Numbered from the stretch's first letter, positions 1-8,602 are shown. The stretch is DNA of 44,135 nucleotides from an uncultured Prevotella sp. (GCA_905233555.1 CAJODF010000040.1:1-44135), one strand, 5' to 3'. The notes: generated from the sequence alone by a model not told the origin. Translations and numbers: made by a program.

Positions 1-749
1 CTGCGCAGCACAAACCAACCGTTCTGTGCCAGCATCCTTCCGTCGTAGAGTTTCAACTCTGCGTCATCACTGCTGATGCGGATCATGCGCGAGGGATCGT
101 CGGTAGCCACGATAATCTGATGACCAGTCTCCAGGGGCAGAGGATCCACAAAACGGCCTGTACCCCTGTCGTCGTATGTCTTGAAACCCTTGAACTGTCT
201 AGGCTTCTCACTGTTCGGACGGGTGATGGTCTGACTGGTGGCATAGCGCGGGAAGCGGTTTAGGCGTCCATCCATTGTGAAGGTCTTCAACCAATACTGC
301 GACGGCAGGAACTCTATATTGAAGCCTGCCTCGCCAGCCAACTTCTCCGGTACGGGCTTGTCCAAATAGACGGCAATCTCCACGGCCTTGCCCTTGGCTG
401 TGACGATGACACGGCTGTCGAAGTCGTAGTCATCGTAACGCATGGCAACTTCGATACTGCCGTTCTCACGATTCACCTTCCGGCTGGTCATCTTCGGCAC
501 AAGATCCCATTGTTCGGGCGTATTGTTCAGGCGGATGGCTCCACCTTGTACGGTACGCACACCATGATGAATGATTTCAATGCCGGAGTTCTTCTCGTCA
601 TTGAAACCACCATTAAAACTATTGCTGAATACCAGCACGTTCACTCCCTGACGCTCAAAATACTCCTGTTCGTTCAATTGTAAGTTTTGAGCATGACCAA
701 CAGATGCCGCCGCCAGCAGCACTGTGAGGAGGAATTGTCTAGATTTCAT
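1..749 (-). CDS. Glycoside hydrolase family 9 (cellulase-like), N-terminal part, truncated by window edge
   Basis: The frame is open from an ATG at 749 to the left edge, so about 249 N-terminal residues are visible. It begins with a signal peptide (MKSRQFLLTVLLAAASVGHA) and then LQLNEQEYFERQGVNVLVF. The rest resembles the N-terminal region of bacteroidal GH9 enzymes: AGFNIEFLPSQYW, then a FTMDGRLNRFP stretch, and DGRMLAQNGWFVLRS near the edge, a typical lead into the Ig-like and (alpha/alpha)6 domains. The family hydrolyses beta-1,4-glucans. The catalytic domain lies outside the window, so activity cannot be checked. The Gfo/Idh/MocA gene at 839-1831 lies upstream on the same strand, about 90 bp away. 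I see no clear TAnnTTTG box in that gap, so the two may be cotranscribed. Confidence 0.7.
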   Translation of the reverse strand, partial: MKSRQFLLTVLLAAASVGHAQNLQLNEQEYFERQGVNVLVFSNSFNGGFNDEKNSGIEIIHHGVRTVQGGAIRLNNTPEQWDLVPKMTSRKVNRENGSIEVAMRYDDYDFDSRVIVTAKGKAVEIAVYLDKPVPEKLAGEAGFNIEFLPSQYWLKTFTMDGRLNRFPRYATSQTITRPNSEKPRQFKGFKTYDDRGTGRFVDPLPLETGHQIIVATDDPSRMIRISSDDAELKLYDGRMLAQNGWFVLR

Positions 750-838
750 TTTCCTTTCAATTAAATGACACATTAAACAATGACCTGGCATGATGTCCAA
801 AGTCTATTTGATAACCACTTTATTAAACAATTTTAACC

Positions 839-1831
839 TCAATCCTCGTCCATCGGGTAGTGGACGCCCCATTTCTGGCGCAGCCCGTCCATCAGTTGCA
901 TGATGTAGAGTGTCTCCTCATGTGGCATCTCGCGAGGCTCTAAAAGTCCGTCGATGAGTGCCTGACGACAAGCCAGGAATTGGTATTCATAACCCGTGAT
1001 TTGCTGTGGCACGTGGATGGTCTCAATGTAGGTGCGATCCGGACCGTTTACCGTGATGGTCTGTGGGTTGTTGATGTTGTCGATGATGAGGTTACCCTCC
1101 GTTCCTGCGATGACACCGATATTGTCGCCCACGCAGGCCGCACTCGACTGGAGGTTACAGAGCATACCGTCGGCCAGTACGATGCTGATGGCATTGGTCA
1201 GGTCCATGCCCGTCTTTGACTTCACGCACTGACTCTCCATGCTGATAATGTCGGCAGGGAAGAACATCCTGACGAAGTTGAGGGCATAGACACCCAGATC
1301 GAGCAGGGCCCCACCGCAGAGGTCTGCCCGCATGATACGGGGTTTGTCACCCATCGAGTAGCCTAAGGTGGCAGTCAGCAGTCGTGGTGTCCCAATCTGT
1401 CCTTTATTAATAAGGTCGCGTACCATATTAACTAATGGTTGGTAGCGCGTCCAGATGGCTTCAGCGAGGAACTTTTTCCTTTCGTGGGCCAGTTCAACAA
1501 TCTCCTTCGACTGACGGAGGTTTGCCATGAAGGCCTTCTCCACCAGACAAGGCTTGTCTGCCAATAGAGCCTCTTTCGTTACATCGTAGTGATGGGAGTG
1601 AGGGGTTGCTACATAGACCAGGTCAACATCCGGGTCTGCAATCAGTTCTGCATACGAACCGTATGCCTTTTTCATTTTCCATGTTTTTGCAAAAGCCTCC
1701 GCCTTTTCCAGGGAGCGTGAGGCGATAGCATAACATTCACACTCGTTGAGTCCGTTCAACGTGATGGCAGCCTTCTCGGCAATCCATCCTGCGCCGATAA
1801 TACCGACGCGTAAAATACTGTCCTGTTTCAT
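839..1831 (-). CDS. Gfo/Idh/MocA family NAD(P)-dependent oxidoreductase
   Basis: A 330-aa protein, normal length for the family. The N-terminal Rossmann fold carries GIIGAG at residues 10-15. EKA at residues 98-100 sits where EKP is usual in this family, a variant also seen in dihydrodiol-dehydrogenase-like members. The C-terminal alpha/beta domain contains GGALLDLGVYALN, the usual substrate-side motif with a conserved Asp. There is no signal peptide, so it is cytoplasmic. The family oxidises or reduces sugars and related cyclic alcohols; the substrate cannot be told from sequence. It is transcribed toward the GH9 gene, which suggests a role in carbohydrate use (inference). The ATG at 1831 lies about 20 nt downstream of a TAAATTTG box on the minus strand (1859-1852). 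Confidence 0.88.
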   Translation of the reverse strand: MKQDSILRVGIIGAGWIAEKAAITLNGLNECECYAIASRSLEKAEAFAKTWKMKKAYGSYAELIADPDVDLVYVATPHSHHYDVTKEALLADKPCLVEKAFMANLRQSKEIVELAHERKKFLAEAIWTRYQPLVNMVRDLINKGQIGTPRLLTATLGYSMGDKPRIMRADLCGGALLDLGVYALNFVRMFFPADIISMESQCVKSKTGMDLTNAISIVLADGMLCNLQSSAACVGDNIGVIAGTEGNLIIDNINNPQTITVNGPDRTYIETIHVPQQITGYEYQFLACRQALIDGLLEPREMPHEETLYIMQLMDGLRQKWGVHYPMDED

Positions 1832-1851
1832 GTTTTATGCTGTTTCGGCTA

Positions 1852-1859
1852 CAAATTTA
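1852..1859 (-). promoter_or_regulatory. Promoter -7 box (TAAATTTG) for the Gfo/Idh/MocA gene
   Basis: On the minus strand this matches the Bacteroidetes TAnnTTTG consensus and lies about 20 nt before the ATG at 1831. No good TTTG -33 element is visible at the expected distance, so this is a moderate call. Confidence 0.45.
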
Positions 1860-1881
1860 AGAAAAAAGTTTGAATTACGTG

Positions 1882-1911
1882 TTGTTTTTTGAAATTTTAA
1901 TATTACCTTTG
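1882..1911 (+). promoter_or_regulatory. Promoter of porin-symporter unit
   Basis: TTG at 1882-1884, a 19-bp spacer and TACCTTTG at 1904-1911 form a good Bacteroidetes promoter. The predicted transcript starts near 1918, giving a leader of about 35 nt before the ATG at 1953. Confidence 0.65.
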
Positions 1912-1952
1912 CAGCCGCATAAACGTAAACCCTTAATTAAAGTAATGAAGAA

Positions 1953-3044
1953 ATGAGAAAGAAAAGTTTTATGCTTCGAACGCTGGCGGTGGCACTGGCA
2001 GTGTTCAGTAGTGTGGCTGCAATGGGCCAACAGAAGAAAGAAGGTGAAACGGATTGGATGAAGGACTTCACCAGTCGTATCACACTCAATGGTTATGCAC
2101 AAGGTGGCTGGAGTTACCAGGACATCAATGACAAGAAGACCAACTCTTACAATCTGAAACGCACACTACTCTGGGCAAAGGCCCGTATTACTGACCGCTG
2201 GTCGTTTATGTTTATGCACGATTTCTCCAGTGTGGTTCAGGAGTATTACACCGACTACAGACTCTCCAACGACAAATCTCTGAGCGTCCGCTTGGGACAG
2301 TTCAAGCATTCCTATTCGATGGAGAATCCGCTGTCACCCACCCAACTCGAACTCATCGACGTCTATTCGCAGGCTGTGCTCTATCTGGCTGGCGAAGGCC
2401 CTGATCCCCTGAACGGCGTGAACTATGGCCGTGACATGGGTCTGATGGTCTATGGCGACTTGCTCAACAATGCCGTGCACTACGAGCTGGCACTGATGAG
2501 CGGACAGGGTATCAACCGCAAGGATTTGAACAATCAGAAAGACTTTATCGCCAAACTCGAAGTGAAGCCCTTCGACGGTCTTCGCATCGTGGGCTCAGGT
2601 TATCTGGGTACTGGCTGTGCTGTGGGTACGGCTGCCTGGAATCCTGATATCAATGTGGGCGACAACTATAAGCGCAACCGTTACAGTGTAGGCGCTGAAT
2701 ACAAGACCCGGCCTTACTCGAAGGGGCAGTATAAGGAGGCTCGTCCTGCCAGTATCCGTGCCGAATGGCTTGGTGGTGAGGATGGTGAGGTAGGTTCTCG
2801 TGGCGGTTATGTCACGACGACTTTCCCTGTGGTAGGTGCCCTCGACATTGTGGCCTCTGGAGAAACTTTCGACCGCAATACGAAAGTAGATGGCTGGGAT
2901 CAGACCAACCTGACCTTGGGCATGCAGTACTGGTTCTATAAGAAGTGCCGTGTACAGTTGCAATATACCCGTTGTCTCTGTGGTGAGAATATCAGTTCTA
3001 ATGATTATAATTGGCTTCAGGCCCAAGTACAAGTAGCGTTCTAA
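1953..3044 (+). CDS. Outer-membrane porin, OprO/OprP (phosphate-selective porin) family
   Basis: A 363-aa protein with a signal peptide ending near AVFSSVAAMGQ, so it is exported. The mature part has alternating amphipathic strands: ITLNGYAQGGWSYQ, a tract containing LLWAKARITDRWSFMFMHDF, then SVRLGQFKHSYSMENP, and a final strand WLQAQVQVAF ending in Phe as outer-membrane barrels do. GQFKHSYSMENPLSP is typical of the bacteroidal OprO/OprP group. The family forms channels for anions or small solutes; specificity is not readable here. It lies 33 bp upstream of a sodium:solute symporter on the same strand, joined by an AAAGGTAA tandem tract. The pair may move one solute across both membranes (inference). 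Confidence 0.8.
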   Translation: MRKKSFMLRTLAVALAVFSSVAAMGQQKKEGETDWMKDFTSRITLNGYAQGGWSYQDINDKKTNSYNLKRTLLWAKARITDRWSFMFMHDFSSVVQEYYTDYRLSNDKSLSVRLGQFKHSYSMENPLSPTQLELIDVYSQAVLYLAGEGPDPLNGVNYGRDMGLMVYGDLLNNAVHYELALMSGQGINRKDLNNQKDFIAKLEVKPFDGLRIVGSGYLGTGCAVGTAAWNPDINVGDNYKRNRYSVGAEYKTRPYSKGQYKEARPASIRAEWLGGEDGEVGSRGGYVTTTFPVVGALDIVASGETFDRNTKVDGWDQTNLTLGMQYWFYKKCRVQLQYTRCLCGENISSNDYNWLQAQVQVAF

Positions 3045-3074
3045 AGGTAAAAAGGTAAAAAAGTAAAAAGGTAA
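3043..3074 (+). repeat. 8-bp tandem tract (AAAGGTAA x4) between porin and symporter
   Basis: Four units with exact 8-bp period begin at 3043, 3051, 3059 and 3067; the third is AAAAGTAA. The porin stop TAA (3042-3044) merges into the first unit and the symporter ATG follows at 3078. The tract fills the intercistronic gap. Confidence 0.85.
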
Positions 3075-3077
3075 AAT

Positions 3078-4601
3078 ATGTTTATCAAAGTTCTTTTAAC
3101 GGTTATTTTTCTGGCTGTAATGGTAGGCGTGGGTGTCTATTCACGCAAGCAGGCCAGAAGTGTTGACGGTTTTGTGTTGGGTGGTCGTGCCGTAGGTCCT
3201 TGGCTCACGGCTTTTGCTTTCGGAACCTCCTATTTCTCGGCAGTGGTCTTCGTAGGCTATGCCGGACAGTTTGGTTGGAAATACGGTCTGTCGAGTGCAT
3301 GGATCGGTATCGGCAATGCTATCATCGGTTCACTCTTGGCGTGGATCCTCCTGGGTCGTCGTACCAAACTGATGACGCAACATATAGAGTCGCGTACGAT
3401 GCCTGACTTCTTTGGTACCCGTTTCAATGACCAGGGATTGCGTGTGGTGGCTTCTGTCATCGCCTTCGTGTTCCTGATTCCCTATACCGCAGGTGTCTAT
3501 AGCGGTATCTCGCGCCTCTTTGAGATGGGCTTCGAGATTCCCTACGAGTATTGTGTCATCATCATGTCCATCCTCACCGCTGTCTATGTGATTATCGGCG
3601 GTTACAAGGCTACAGCCATGAACGATTTCATCCAGGGTATTATCATGCTCTTTGGTATTGTAGCCGTCATCCTCGCTGTGCTGAATGCTCAGGGCGGTCT
3701 GACCGCCGCAGTGGATAAACTTGCTGTGATTCCTTCTGATGCCGATCCTGCCGTGAATGGTGGCTTTGCCTCGTGGTTCGGTCCTGATCCGTGGGGACTG
3801 TTGGGTGTGGTCATCCTGACCTCACTGGGTACGATGGGTCTGCCGCAGATGGTGGGTAAGTTCTATTCGATTACTGACGAGAGTGCCATCAAGCGTGGTA
3901 CCGTCATCTCTACCATCTTTGCCTTCATCGTGGCTGGTGGCTGTTATTTCCTCGGTGGCTTCGGCCGTCTCTATGATCCAGTGATCAATGAAGCCACAGG
4001 TAAGATTGCCTTCGACTCGATTGTACCTGCCATGCTGGTCACACTCCCTGACGTACTGATTGCCCTTGTAGTGCTGCTCGTGCTGAGCGCTTCCATGTCA
4101 ACGTTGGCTTCACTGGTGTTGACCTCTTCATCGACGATGACCCTCGACCTGATCTATCGCGACAAGAAGTCGTTGCCTGGCGAGGTGGAGGATGGTACCA
4201 TCGACGATATCGTGGCTGAGAAGATTGAGCGTCGTAAGGTGGTGGTGATGCGTGTGCTCATCATGTTCTTCATCGCCATCTCCCTGCTGATAGCCCTGAA
4301 TCCGCCTACGTTCATCGCCCAACTCATGGGTATCTCTTGGGGCGCTCTGGCTGGTGCCTTCCTTGCACCGTTCATGCTGGGTCTCTACTGGCGTGGTGTG
4401 ACCACAGCCTCTGTCTGGGCTTGCTTCATCTGGGGCGTGGGCCTCACTGTCATCAATATGTTGGCTGGCAACCCCATCAATCCTATCAACTGCGGTGCCA
4501 TCGCCATGGTGGGTGGATTCCCTGTGGTATGGATTGTCAGTCTGTTGACAAAGAAGATGCCGAAGCAGACTGTTGACACCATTTTCGAGTGTTATAAGTA
4601 G
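3078..4601 (+). CDS. Sodium:solute symporter (SSS) family transporter
   Basis: A 507-aa integral membrane protein with about 13 predicted hydrophobic segments, normal for the SSS family. Family features include an N-terminal segment followed by DGFVLGGRAVGPWLTAFA and then GTSYFSAVVFVGYAGQFG near residues 55-75, as well as IIGGYKATAMNDFIQGI in the middle. Members import solutes such as carboxylates, amino acids or sugars with sodium across the inner membrane. The substrate is not assignable here. The start follows the AAAGGTAA tract with no own promoter visible, so it is probably cotranscribed with the porin. Confidence 0.85.
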   Translation: MFIKVLLTVIFLAVMVGVGVYSRKQARSVDGFVLGGRAVGPWLTAFAFGTSYFSAVVFVGYAGQFGWKYGLSSAWIGIGNAIIGSLLAWILLGRRTKLMTQHIESRTMPDFFGTRFNDQGLRVVASVIAFVFLIPYTAGVYSGISRLFEMGFEIPYEYCVIIMSILTAVYVIIGGYKATAMNDFIQGIIMLFGIVAVILAVLNAQGGLTAAVDKLAVIPSDADPAVNGGFASWFGPDPWGLLGVVILTSLGTMGLPQMVGKFYSITDESAIKRGTVISTIFAFIVAGGCYFLGGFGRLYDPVINEATGKIAFDSIVPAMLVTLPDVLIALVVLLVLSASMSTLASLVLTSSSTMTLDLIYRDKKSLPGEVEDGTIDDIVAEKIERRKVVVMRVLIMFFIAISLLIALNPPTFIAQLMGISWGALAGAFLAPFMLGLYWRGVTTASVWACFIWGVGLTVINMLAGNPINPINCGAIAMVGGFPVVWIVSLLTKKMPKQTVDTIFECYK

Positions 4602-4603
4602 TT

Positions 4604-4638
4604 TGCAACCAAGTTGCACGAAATGTGCCGTATCTTTG
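4604..4638 (+). promoter_or_regulatory. Promoter and candidate operator of the zinc/cadmium ATPase gene
   Basis: TATCTTTG at 4631-4638 is a -7 box 30 nt before the ATG at 4669. The dyad TGCAAC-caa-GTTGCA at 4604-4618 covers the place where a -33 element would lie, so a regulator bound there would block polymerase. This suggests metal-responsive repression (inference). A further 9-bp inverted match exists between 4631-4639 and 4661-4669. Confidence 0.5.
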
Positions 4639-4668
4639 CAGCCGAAAAGGTAATAAAAAAGCAAAGAT

Positions 4669-6651
4669 ATGGCACATTCTCATGAACATTGTAATAGTTG
4701 CTCGCACGAGCATCATCACGAGCACGAACATCATCACGGAGAGCATTCGCTGAAAAAGCAACTCTGGCTCATTGGCATTACCGTCGTTTTATTGATTGCA
4801 GCCGTGCTGGTGGAGAAACATCTGAATCTCTCCACTTGGCAATTGCTTTTAGTCTATCTCGTACCTTATTTGATAATAGGCCACGAAACGCTTCACGAGG
4901 CCTGGGAAGGCATTACTGAGGGTGAGATATTCAACGAACACTTCCTCATGTCCATTGCCACCATCGGCGCTCTCTGCATCGGTTTTCTGCCTGGTGCCGA
5001 AACGGAGTTCCCTGAGGCTGTCTTTGTCATGCTTTTCTTCCAAGTGGGTGAACTCTTCGAGGGCTATGCTGAGGGCAAGAGCCGTGATAGCATCGCTCAC
5101 CTGATGGACATTCGTCCAGACATCGCTCATGTGGATGGGAACGACGTTAGCCCTGACCAGGTGGCTGTTGGCTCTGTCATCGTGATCCGTCCTGGTGAGA
5201 AGGTGCCTTTGGATGGTGTGATTATCGAGGGCACGTCCGCCCTCAATACCGTCGCTCTGACGGGTGAGTCGTTGCCGCGTGATGTCGTGGAGGGCGATGA
5301 GGTCATTTCCGGCTGTGTCAATCTCTCTGGTGTGCTGAAGGTGCGTACTACGAAGGCCTTTGGCGAGAGTACTGTCGCCAAAATCATCAACCTTGTGGAG
5401 AATGCTGGCGAACGCAAGTCACAGAGCGAGACCTTTATCACCCGCTTTGCCCGTATCTACACCCCCATCGTCGTGTTCCTCGCTATCGCCCTGGCCATCA
5501 TTCCGCCACTATGGCTGTCGCTCTCCTTCGCACCTTTCACTTTTCACTTTTCACTTTTCACTTCTCACTTCTCAACTTGGCTCTATCGCGCTCTGATGTT
5601 CTTGGTGGTGAGTTGTCCCTGTGCCTTGGTGATTAGTGTGCCGCTGACCTTCTTTGGGGGCATTGGTGGGGCTTCGCGCAAGGGTATCCTCATCAAGGGT
5701 GCCAACTATATGGATGTACTTGCGAAGGTCGATACCGTGGTCTTCGACAAGACTGGTACCCTCACGCATGGTCAGTTTGCTGTCACTGCCGTCCATCCAG
5801 ATACTTGCAATGAAAATGAACTCATCCATCTCGCTGCCCATGTCGAGCACTTTTCTACTCATCCCATCGGTGCGGCCTTGCGCAATGCCTTCCCTGATGA
5901 GGCCACAGATGGTTGTCAGATCAGCGATGTTGAAGAGATTGCTGGCCATGGCATCCGTGCCAGGGTAGGGGATAAGATCGTCTGTGTTGGAAACACGAAG
6001 ATGATGGACGCTGTAGGAGCAAAATGGCACGATTGCCCACAATGTGGGCATGACCATTTTCATGAGGTCGGCACCATTATCCATGTCGCCATCGATGGCC
6101 AATATGCAGGTCATATCGTCATCAACGACCAGATCAAGTCCGATAGTGCTGAGGCCATTGCCCAACTCCAGCAATTGGGCGTCGCCCGGACCATCATGCT
6201 TACAGGCGACCGTCAGGAAGTGGCCGACCACGTTGCCAACGAACTCCACCTCTCCGAATACCACGCTGAACTCCTCCCTGCCGACAAGGTCGCTCAGGTG
6301 GAGCAACTCTCGAATTTCGCCTTTGTTGGTGATGGCATCAACGATGCCCCTGTGCTGGCCCGTGCCGATGTGGGAATCGCGATGGGTGGCCTTGGCTCTG
6401 ATGCAGCCATCGAGGCTGCCGACGTGGTGCTGATGGACGATCATCCCTCGAAGATTTCCCTCGCCATCCGTATAGCCCGCCGTACCCTCTCTATTGCCCG
6501 TCAGAATGTCTGGTTTGCCATTGGCGTGAAGGTTGCCGTACTCATCCTCGCCACCCTCGGCATCGCTACCATGTGGCTCGCCGTCTTTGCCGACGTGGGT
6601 GTCACTGTCCTCGCCGTCCTCAATGCCATGCGTGCCCTGAAGGTCTCTTAA
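4669..6651 (+). CDS. Heavy-metal P1B-type ATPase (Zn2+/Cd2+/Pb2+ exporter)
   Basis: A 660-aa inner-membrane pump using ATP to expel divalent metal ions. Visible motifs: TGES (198-201, actuator), SCPC (315-318, membrane metal site), phosphorylated Asp360 in DKTGTLT, THPIGAA (nucleotide domain), MLTGD, and GDGINDAP from 554. The last segments carry the Lys and Asp spacing typical of ZntA/CadA pumps (GVKVAVLI and FADVGVTV). There is no N-terminal CxxC HMA domain; a His-rich tail (MAHSHEHCNSCSHEHHHEHE) replaces it. Two oddities: an in-frame insertion at residues about 289-303 encoded by a 7-bp tandem tract, and a CPQCGHDHFHE motif in the nucleotide-binding domain. The stop shares TTAA with the convergent DMT gene. 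Confidence 0.93.
   Translation: MAHSHEHCNSCSHEHHHEHEHHHGEHSLKKQLWLIGITVVLLIAAVLVEKHLNLSTWQLLLVYLVPYLIIGHETLHEAWEGITEGEIFNEHFLMSIATIGALCIGFLPGAETEFPEAVFVMLFFQVGELFEGYAEGKSRDSIAHLMDIRPDIAHVDGNDVSPDQVAVGSVIVIRPGEKVPLDGVIIEGTSALNTVALTGESLPRDVVEGDEVISGCVNLSGVLKVRTTKAFGESTVAKIINLVENAGERKSQSETFITRFARIYTPIVVFLAIALAIIPPLWLSLSFAPFTFHFSLFTSHFSTWLYRALMFLVVSCPCALVISVPLTFFGGIGGASRKGILIKGANYMDVLAKVDTVVFDKTGTLTHGQFAVTAVHPDTCNENELIHLAAHVEHFSTHPIGAALRNAFPDEATDGCQISDVEEIAGHGIRARVGDKIVCVGNTKMMDAVGAKWHDCPQCGHDHFHEVGTIIHVAIDGQYAGHIVINDQIKSDSAEAIAQLQQLGVARTIMLTGDRQEVADHVANELHLSEYHAELLPADKVAQVEQLSNFAFVGDGINDAPVLARADVGIAMGGLGSDAAIEAADVVLMDDHPSKISLAIRIARRTLSIARQNVWFAIGVKVAVLILATLGIATMWLAVFADVGVTVLAVLNAMRALKVS
5534..5575 (+). 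repeat. 7-bp tandem tract (TTTTCAC x6) inside the P-type ATPase gene
   Basis: Six consecutive 7-bp units: CTTTCAC, three TTTTCAC, TTCTCAC and TTCTCAA. Read in frame they give a heptapeptide-periodic segment (FTFHFSL, then FTSHFST) just before the transmembrane segment that carries SCPC. The tract length keeps the frame. Confidence 0.9.
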
Positions 6652-7541
6652 TTTGTCTTGGGGGCTCGATTGCAAAGATACATGCCTGTAAGGATAAGCA
6701 GGGTGCCGATGAGGAAATAGATGGTGATGCGCTCTGACAGGATGAGCCAAGCAAAGAGCACCGTGGTGACAGGATTGAAATAGACGTAGTTAGTCGCGAT
6801 GACGGCACCCAACTTCTTGATGACCCAGTTCCATGCCAGGAAACAAAGCATGGAGGCGACACACCCTAAGAACAGCAGATTGGCCAGTACGTCAGGACGT
6901 AGCACCACGCTGGGCGAAGGCAGGTCGGGATAGATCAGGAAATATGGAATCATCGACACCAGACCGTAGAAGAATACCTTACGGGTGATGAATGTCGTAT
7001 CGTAACGCTGGCTGGCTGGAATCATCAACAGCGAATAGAGAGCCCAACAGAGACAGGCACCAAAGGCCAGTGCATCGCCCAACGGGGAGAGGTGCAGCAC
7101 AAAACGGCCGTTGAGCACCACGATGATGACACCTATGGCAGCCATTACCGTACCCACAATCTGAAGGCCATGCAGCCGCATGGAACGAAAGAACAGGGCG
7201 ATGAGCAAAGCCGCAATCAGTGGACAAAGACAGACAATCAGCGAGGTGTTGGTCGTCGTGGTATAGATCATGGCGCTGTTCTCTGTCAGGAAATAGAGCG
7301 AGCCGCCAGTAATACCCAGTGCCACCATCAGCAACTCATCCTGCCACACGGAGGAAAACAGGCGGAATTGTTTGCGGGTGAGTGAATAGGCAAGCAGCAA
7401 CAGGTAGGCCACCACAAACCGCAATACAAATATCTGTGCTGCCGTCAGTCCGGCAATGAGCAGCAACTTGGTATAAACAAACGTCACACCCCATATTGCC
7501 ACTACCAGAAAAGCCACCAGATGATAAAACAACCTGTTCAT
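6648..7541 (-). CDS. EamA/DMT-family transporter
   Basis: A 297-aa inner-membrane protein with ten hydrophobic segments in two EamA halves. The first begins FLVVAIWGVTFVYTKLLL and the second includes GDALAFGACLCWALYSLL. The family exports amino acids or other metabolites; substrate unknown. I chose the ATG at 7541 over the frame's first ATG at 7580 because a -7 box (TACCTTTG on the minus strand, 7585-7578) overlaps the upstream start. The C-terminus ends NRAPKTN, with the stop interlocked with that of the P-type ATPase (6648-6651). Confidence 0.85.
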   Translation of the reverse strand: MNRLFYHLVAFLVVAIWGVTFVYTKLLLIAGLTAAQIFVLRFVVAYLLLLAYSLTRKQFRLFSSVWQDELLMVALGITGGSLYFLTENSAMIYTTTTNTSLIVCLCPLIAALLIALFFRSMRLHGLQIVGTVMAAIGVIIVVLNGRFVLHLSPLGDALAFGACLCWALYSLLMIPASQRYDTTFITRKVFFYGLVSMIPYFLIYPDLPSPSVVLRPDVLANLLFLGCVASMLCFLAWNWVIKKLGAVIATNYVYFNPVTTVLFAWLILSERITIYFLIGTLLILTGMYLCNRAPKTN

Positions 7542-7577
7542 ATAGTCAAGTCCTATTGTTCTTTGCCTAATATGGTG

Positions 7578-7585
7578 CAAAGGTA
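7578..7585 (-). promoter_or_regulatory. Promoter -7 box (TACCTTTG) for the DMT transporter
   Basis: The minus-strand TACCTTTG lies 37 nt upstream of the ATG at 7541. It overlaps the alternative start at 7580, which rules that start out if the promoter is used. No clear -33 TTTG is seen. Confidence 0.5.
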
Positions 7586-7644
7586 AGCATTTTATGTTAT
7601 TTTCCTTAATAATTCTTCATTTTTTTCTTTTTTCTCACGGTATT

Positions 7645-7676
7645 GAGTCGTGTCTCAGAAAAACTTCGTAATTTTG
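7645..7676 (+). promoter_or_regulatory. Promoter -7 box (TAATTTTG) for the TraB/GumN gene
   Basis: TAATTTTG at 7669-7676 lies about 23 bp after a TTG at 7643-7645. The transcript should start near 7683, leaving about 23 nt before the ATG at 7706 and only about 5 nt before the ATG at 7688. Confidence 0.45.
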
Positions 7677-7705
7677 CAGCAAGATAAATGAATAACTTGA
7701 TTAGT

Positions 7706-8602
7706 ATGAAAAGGATTCTCTTGATAATGGCGCTGACAGTCGTAACGCTGGGCGCATCGGCACAACTTCTGTATAGAATTTCAGGTCGGGGACTGCCGTC
7801 GCCATCATACGTCCTGGGTACATACCATCTGGCTCCTGTCTCGTTCGTTGACTCCATCCCTGGCTTGCGTCGGGCGATGGACGAATGTATGCAGACCTAT
7901 GGTGAACTGCTGACGAGTCAGATGGCCAACGCAGACAGCATCGCTCTCTTGCAACAGGCGATGATGCTGCCTGATGGGATGACGATCGACAAGTTGCTCT
8001 CTGCCGACGAGATGACCCGCCTGAATGCCTATATGCAAAAACTGCTCGGTATGGATTTGAACAACCCGCTGATAGCCCAACAGATGGGCAGGATGACACC
8101 AACGGCGCTGAGTACGAATCTGTCGCTACTCGCCTTCGTAAGGAAGAATGGTGCGCCGGGTGGCTTCGACGAGTATTTCCAGAAAGAGTCTCTTGCACAT
8201 GGCAAAGGTGTGGGTGGATTGGAGTCCATGTCCGCTCAGATCTATACACTCTTCAAAAGCATGACGCTGGAGCGCCAGAAGGAACTGCTGATGTGTCAAG
8301 TGGATAATGCCGACCTCTATGACGAGATGACCGATGCCATCATCCATGCCTTCTATGCACAGGACATCGATGCCATCAAGGAGGCAATGGACATCACGCT
8401 GAACAATCGCTGTGACTCTACGCCAGAAGAGGAAGACATCATGATCAATAATCGCAATGCCAACTGGGTGGAAAAGATGCCTGCCCTGATGATGCTGAGG
8501 CCAACGCTCTTTGCCGTTGGCGCTGGTCACCTGCCAGGCGACAAAGGCGTATTGAATCTCCTCCGCCAAGCCGGATACACCGTCGAGGGCGTCGTCGATT
8601 GA
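7706..8602 (+). CDS. TraB/GumN family protein, exported
   Basis: About 298 residues from ATG 7706. A signal peptide (MKRILLIMALTVVTLGASAQ) is followed by the TraB/GumN start LLYRISGRGLPSPSYVLGTYH, whose GTYH resembles the conserved GTxH of the family. The C-terminal half has NRNANWVEKM and LFAVGAGHLPGDKGVLNLL, the conserved N-R-N and GAxHL motifs. The family is related to Tiki-like metalloproteases; bacterial roles are poorly known. An upstream ATG at 7688 adds six residues, but the promoter position and the cleaner signal peptide favour 7706. It is a single-gene unit between a convergent-free left side and a gene-free region on the right. Confidence 0.82.
   Translation: MKRILLIMALTVVTLGASAQLLYRISGRGLPSPSYVLGTYHLAPVSFVDSIPGLRRAMDECMQTYGELLTSQMANADSIALLQQAMMLPDGMTIDKLLSADEMTRLNAYMQKLLGMDLNNPLIAQQMGRMTPTALSTNLSLLAFVRKNGAPGGFDEYFQKESLAHGKGVGGLESMSAQIYTLFKSMTLERQKELLMCQVDNADLYDEMTDAIIHAFYAQDIDAIKEAMDITLNNRCDSTPEEEDIMINNRNANWVEKMPALMMLRPTLFAVGAGHLPGDKGVLNLLRQAGYTVEGVVD

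Noticed and set aside
4631..4669. TATCTTTGC / GCAAAGATA inverted match around the ATPase leader
   Set aside because: The left arm is the -7 box and is not transcribed, so no RNA hairpin can form; the match may be chance.
5572..6750. Minus-strand ORF (392 aa) opposite the P-type ATPase
   Set aside because: It lies antisense to all the conserved ATPase motifs and its product is low-complexity and His/Asp-rich, as expected from a shadow frame.
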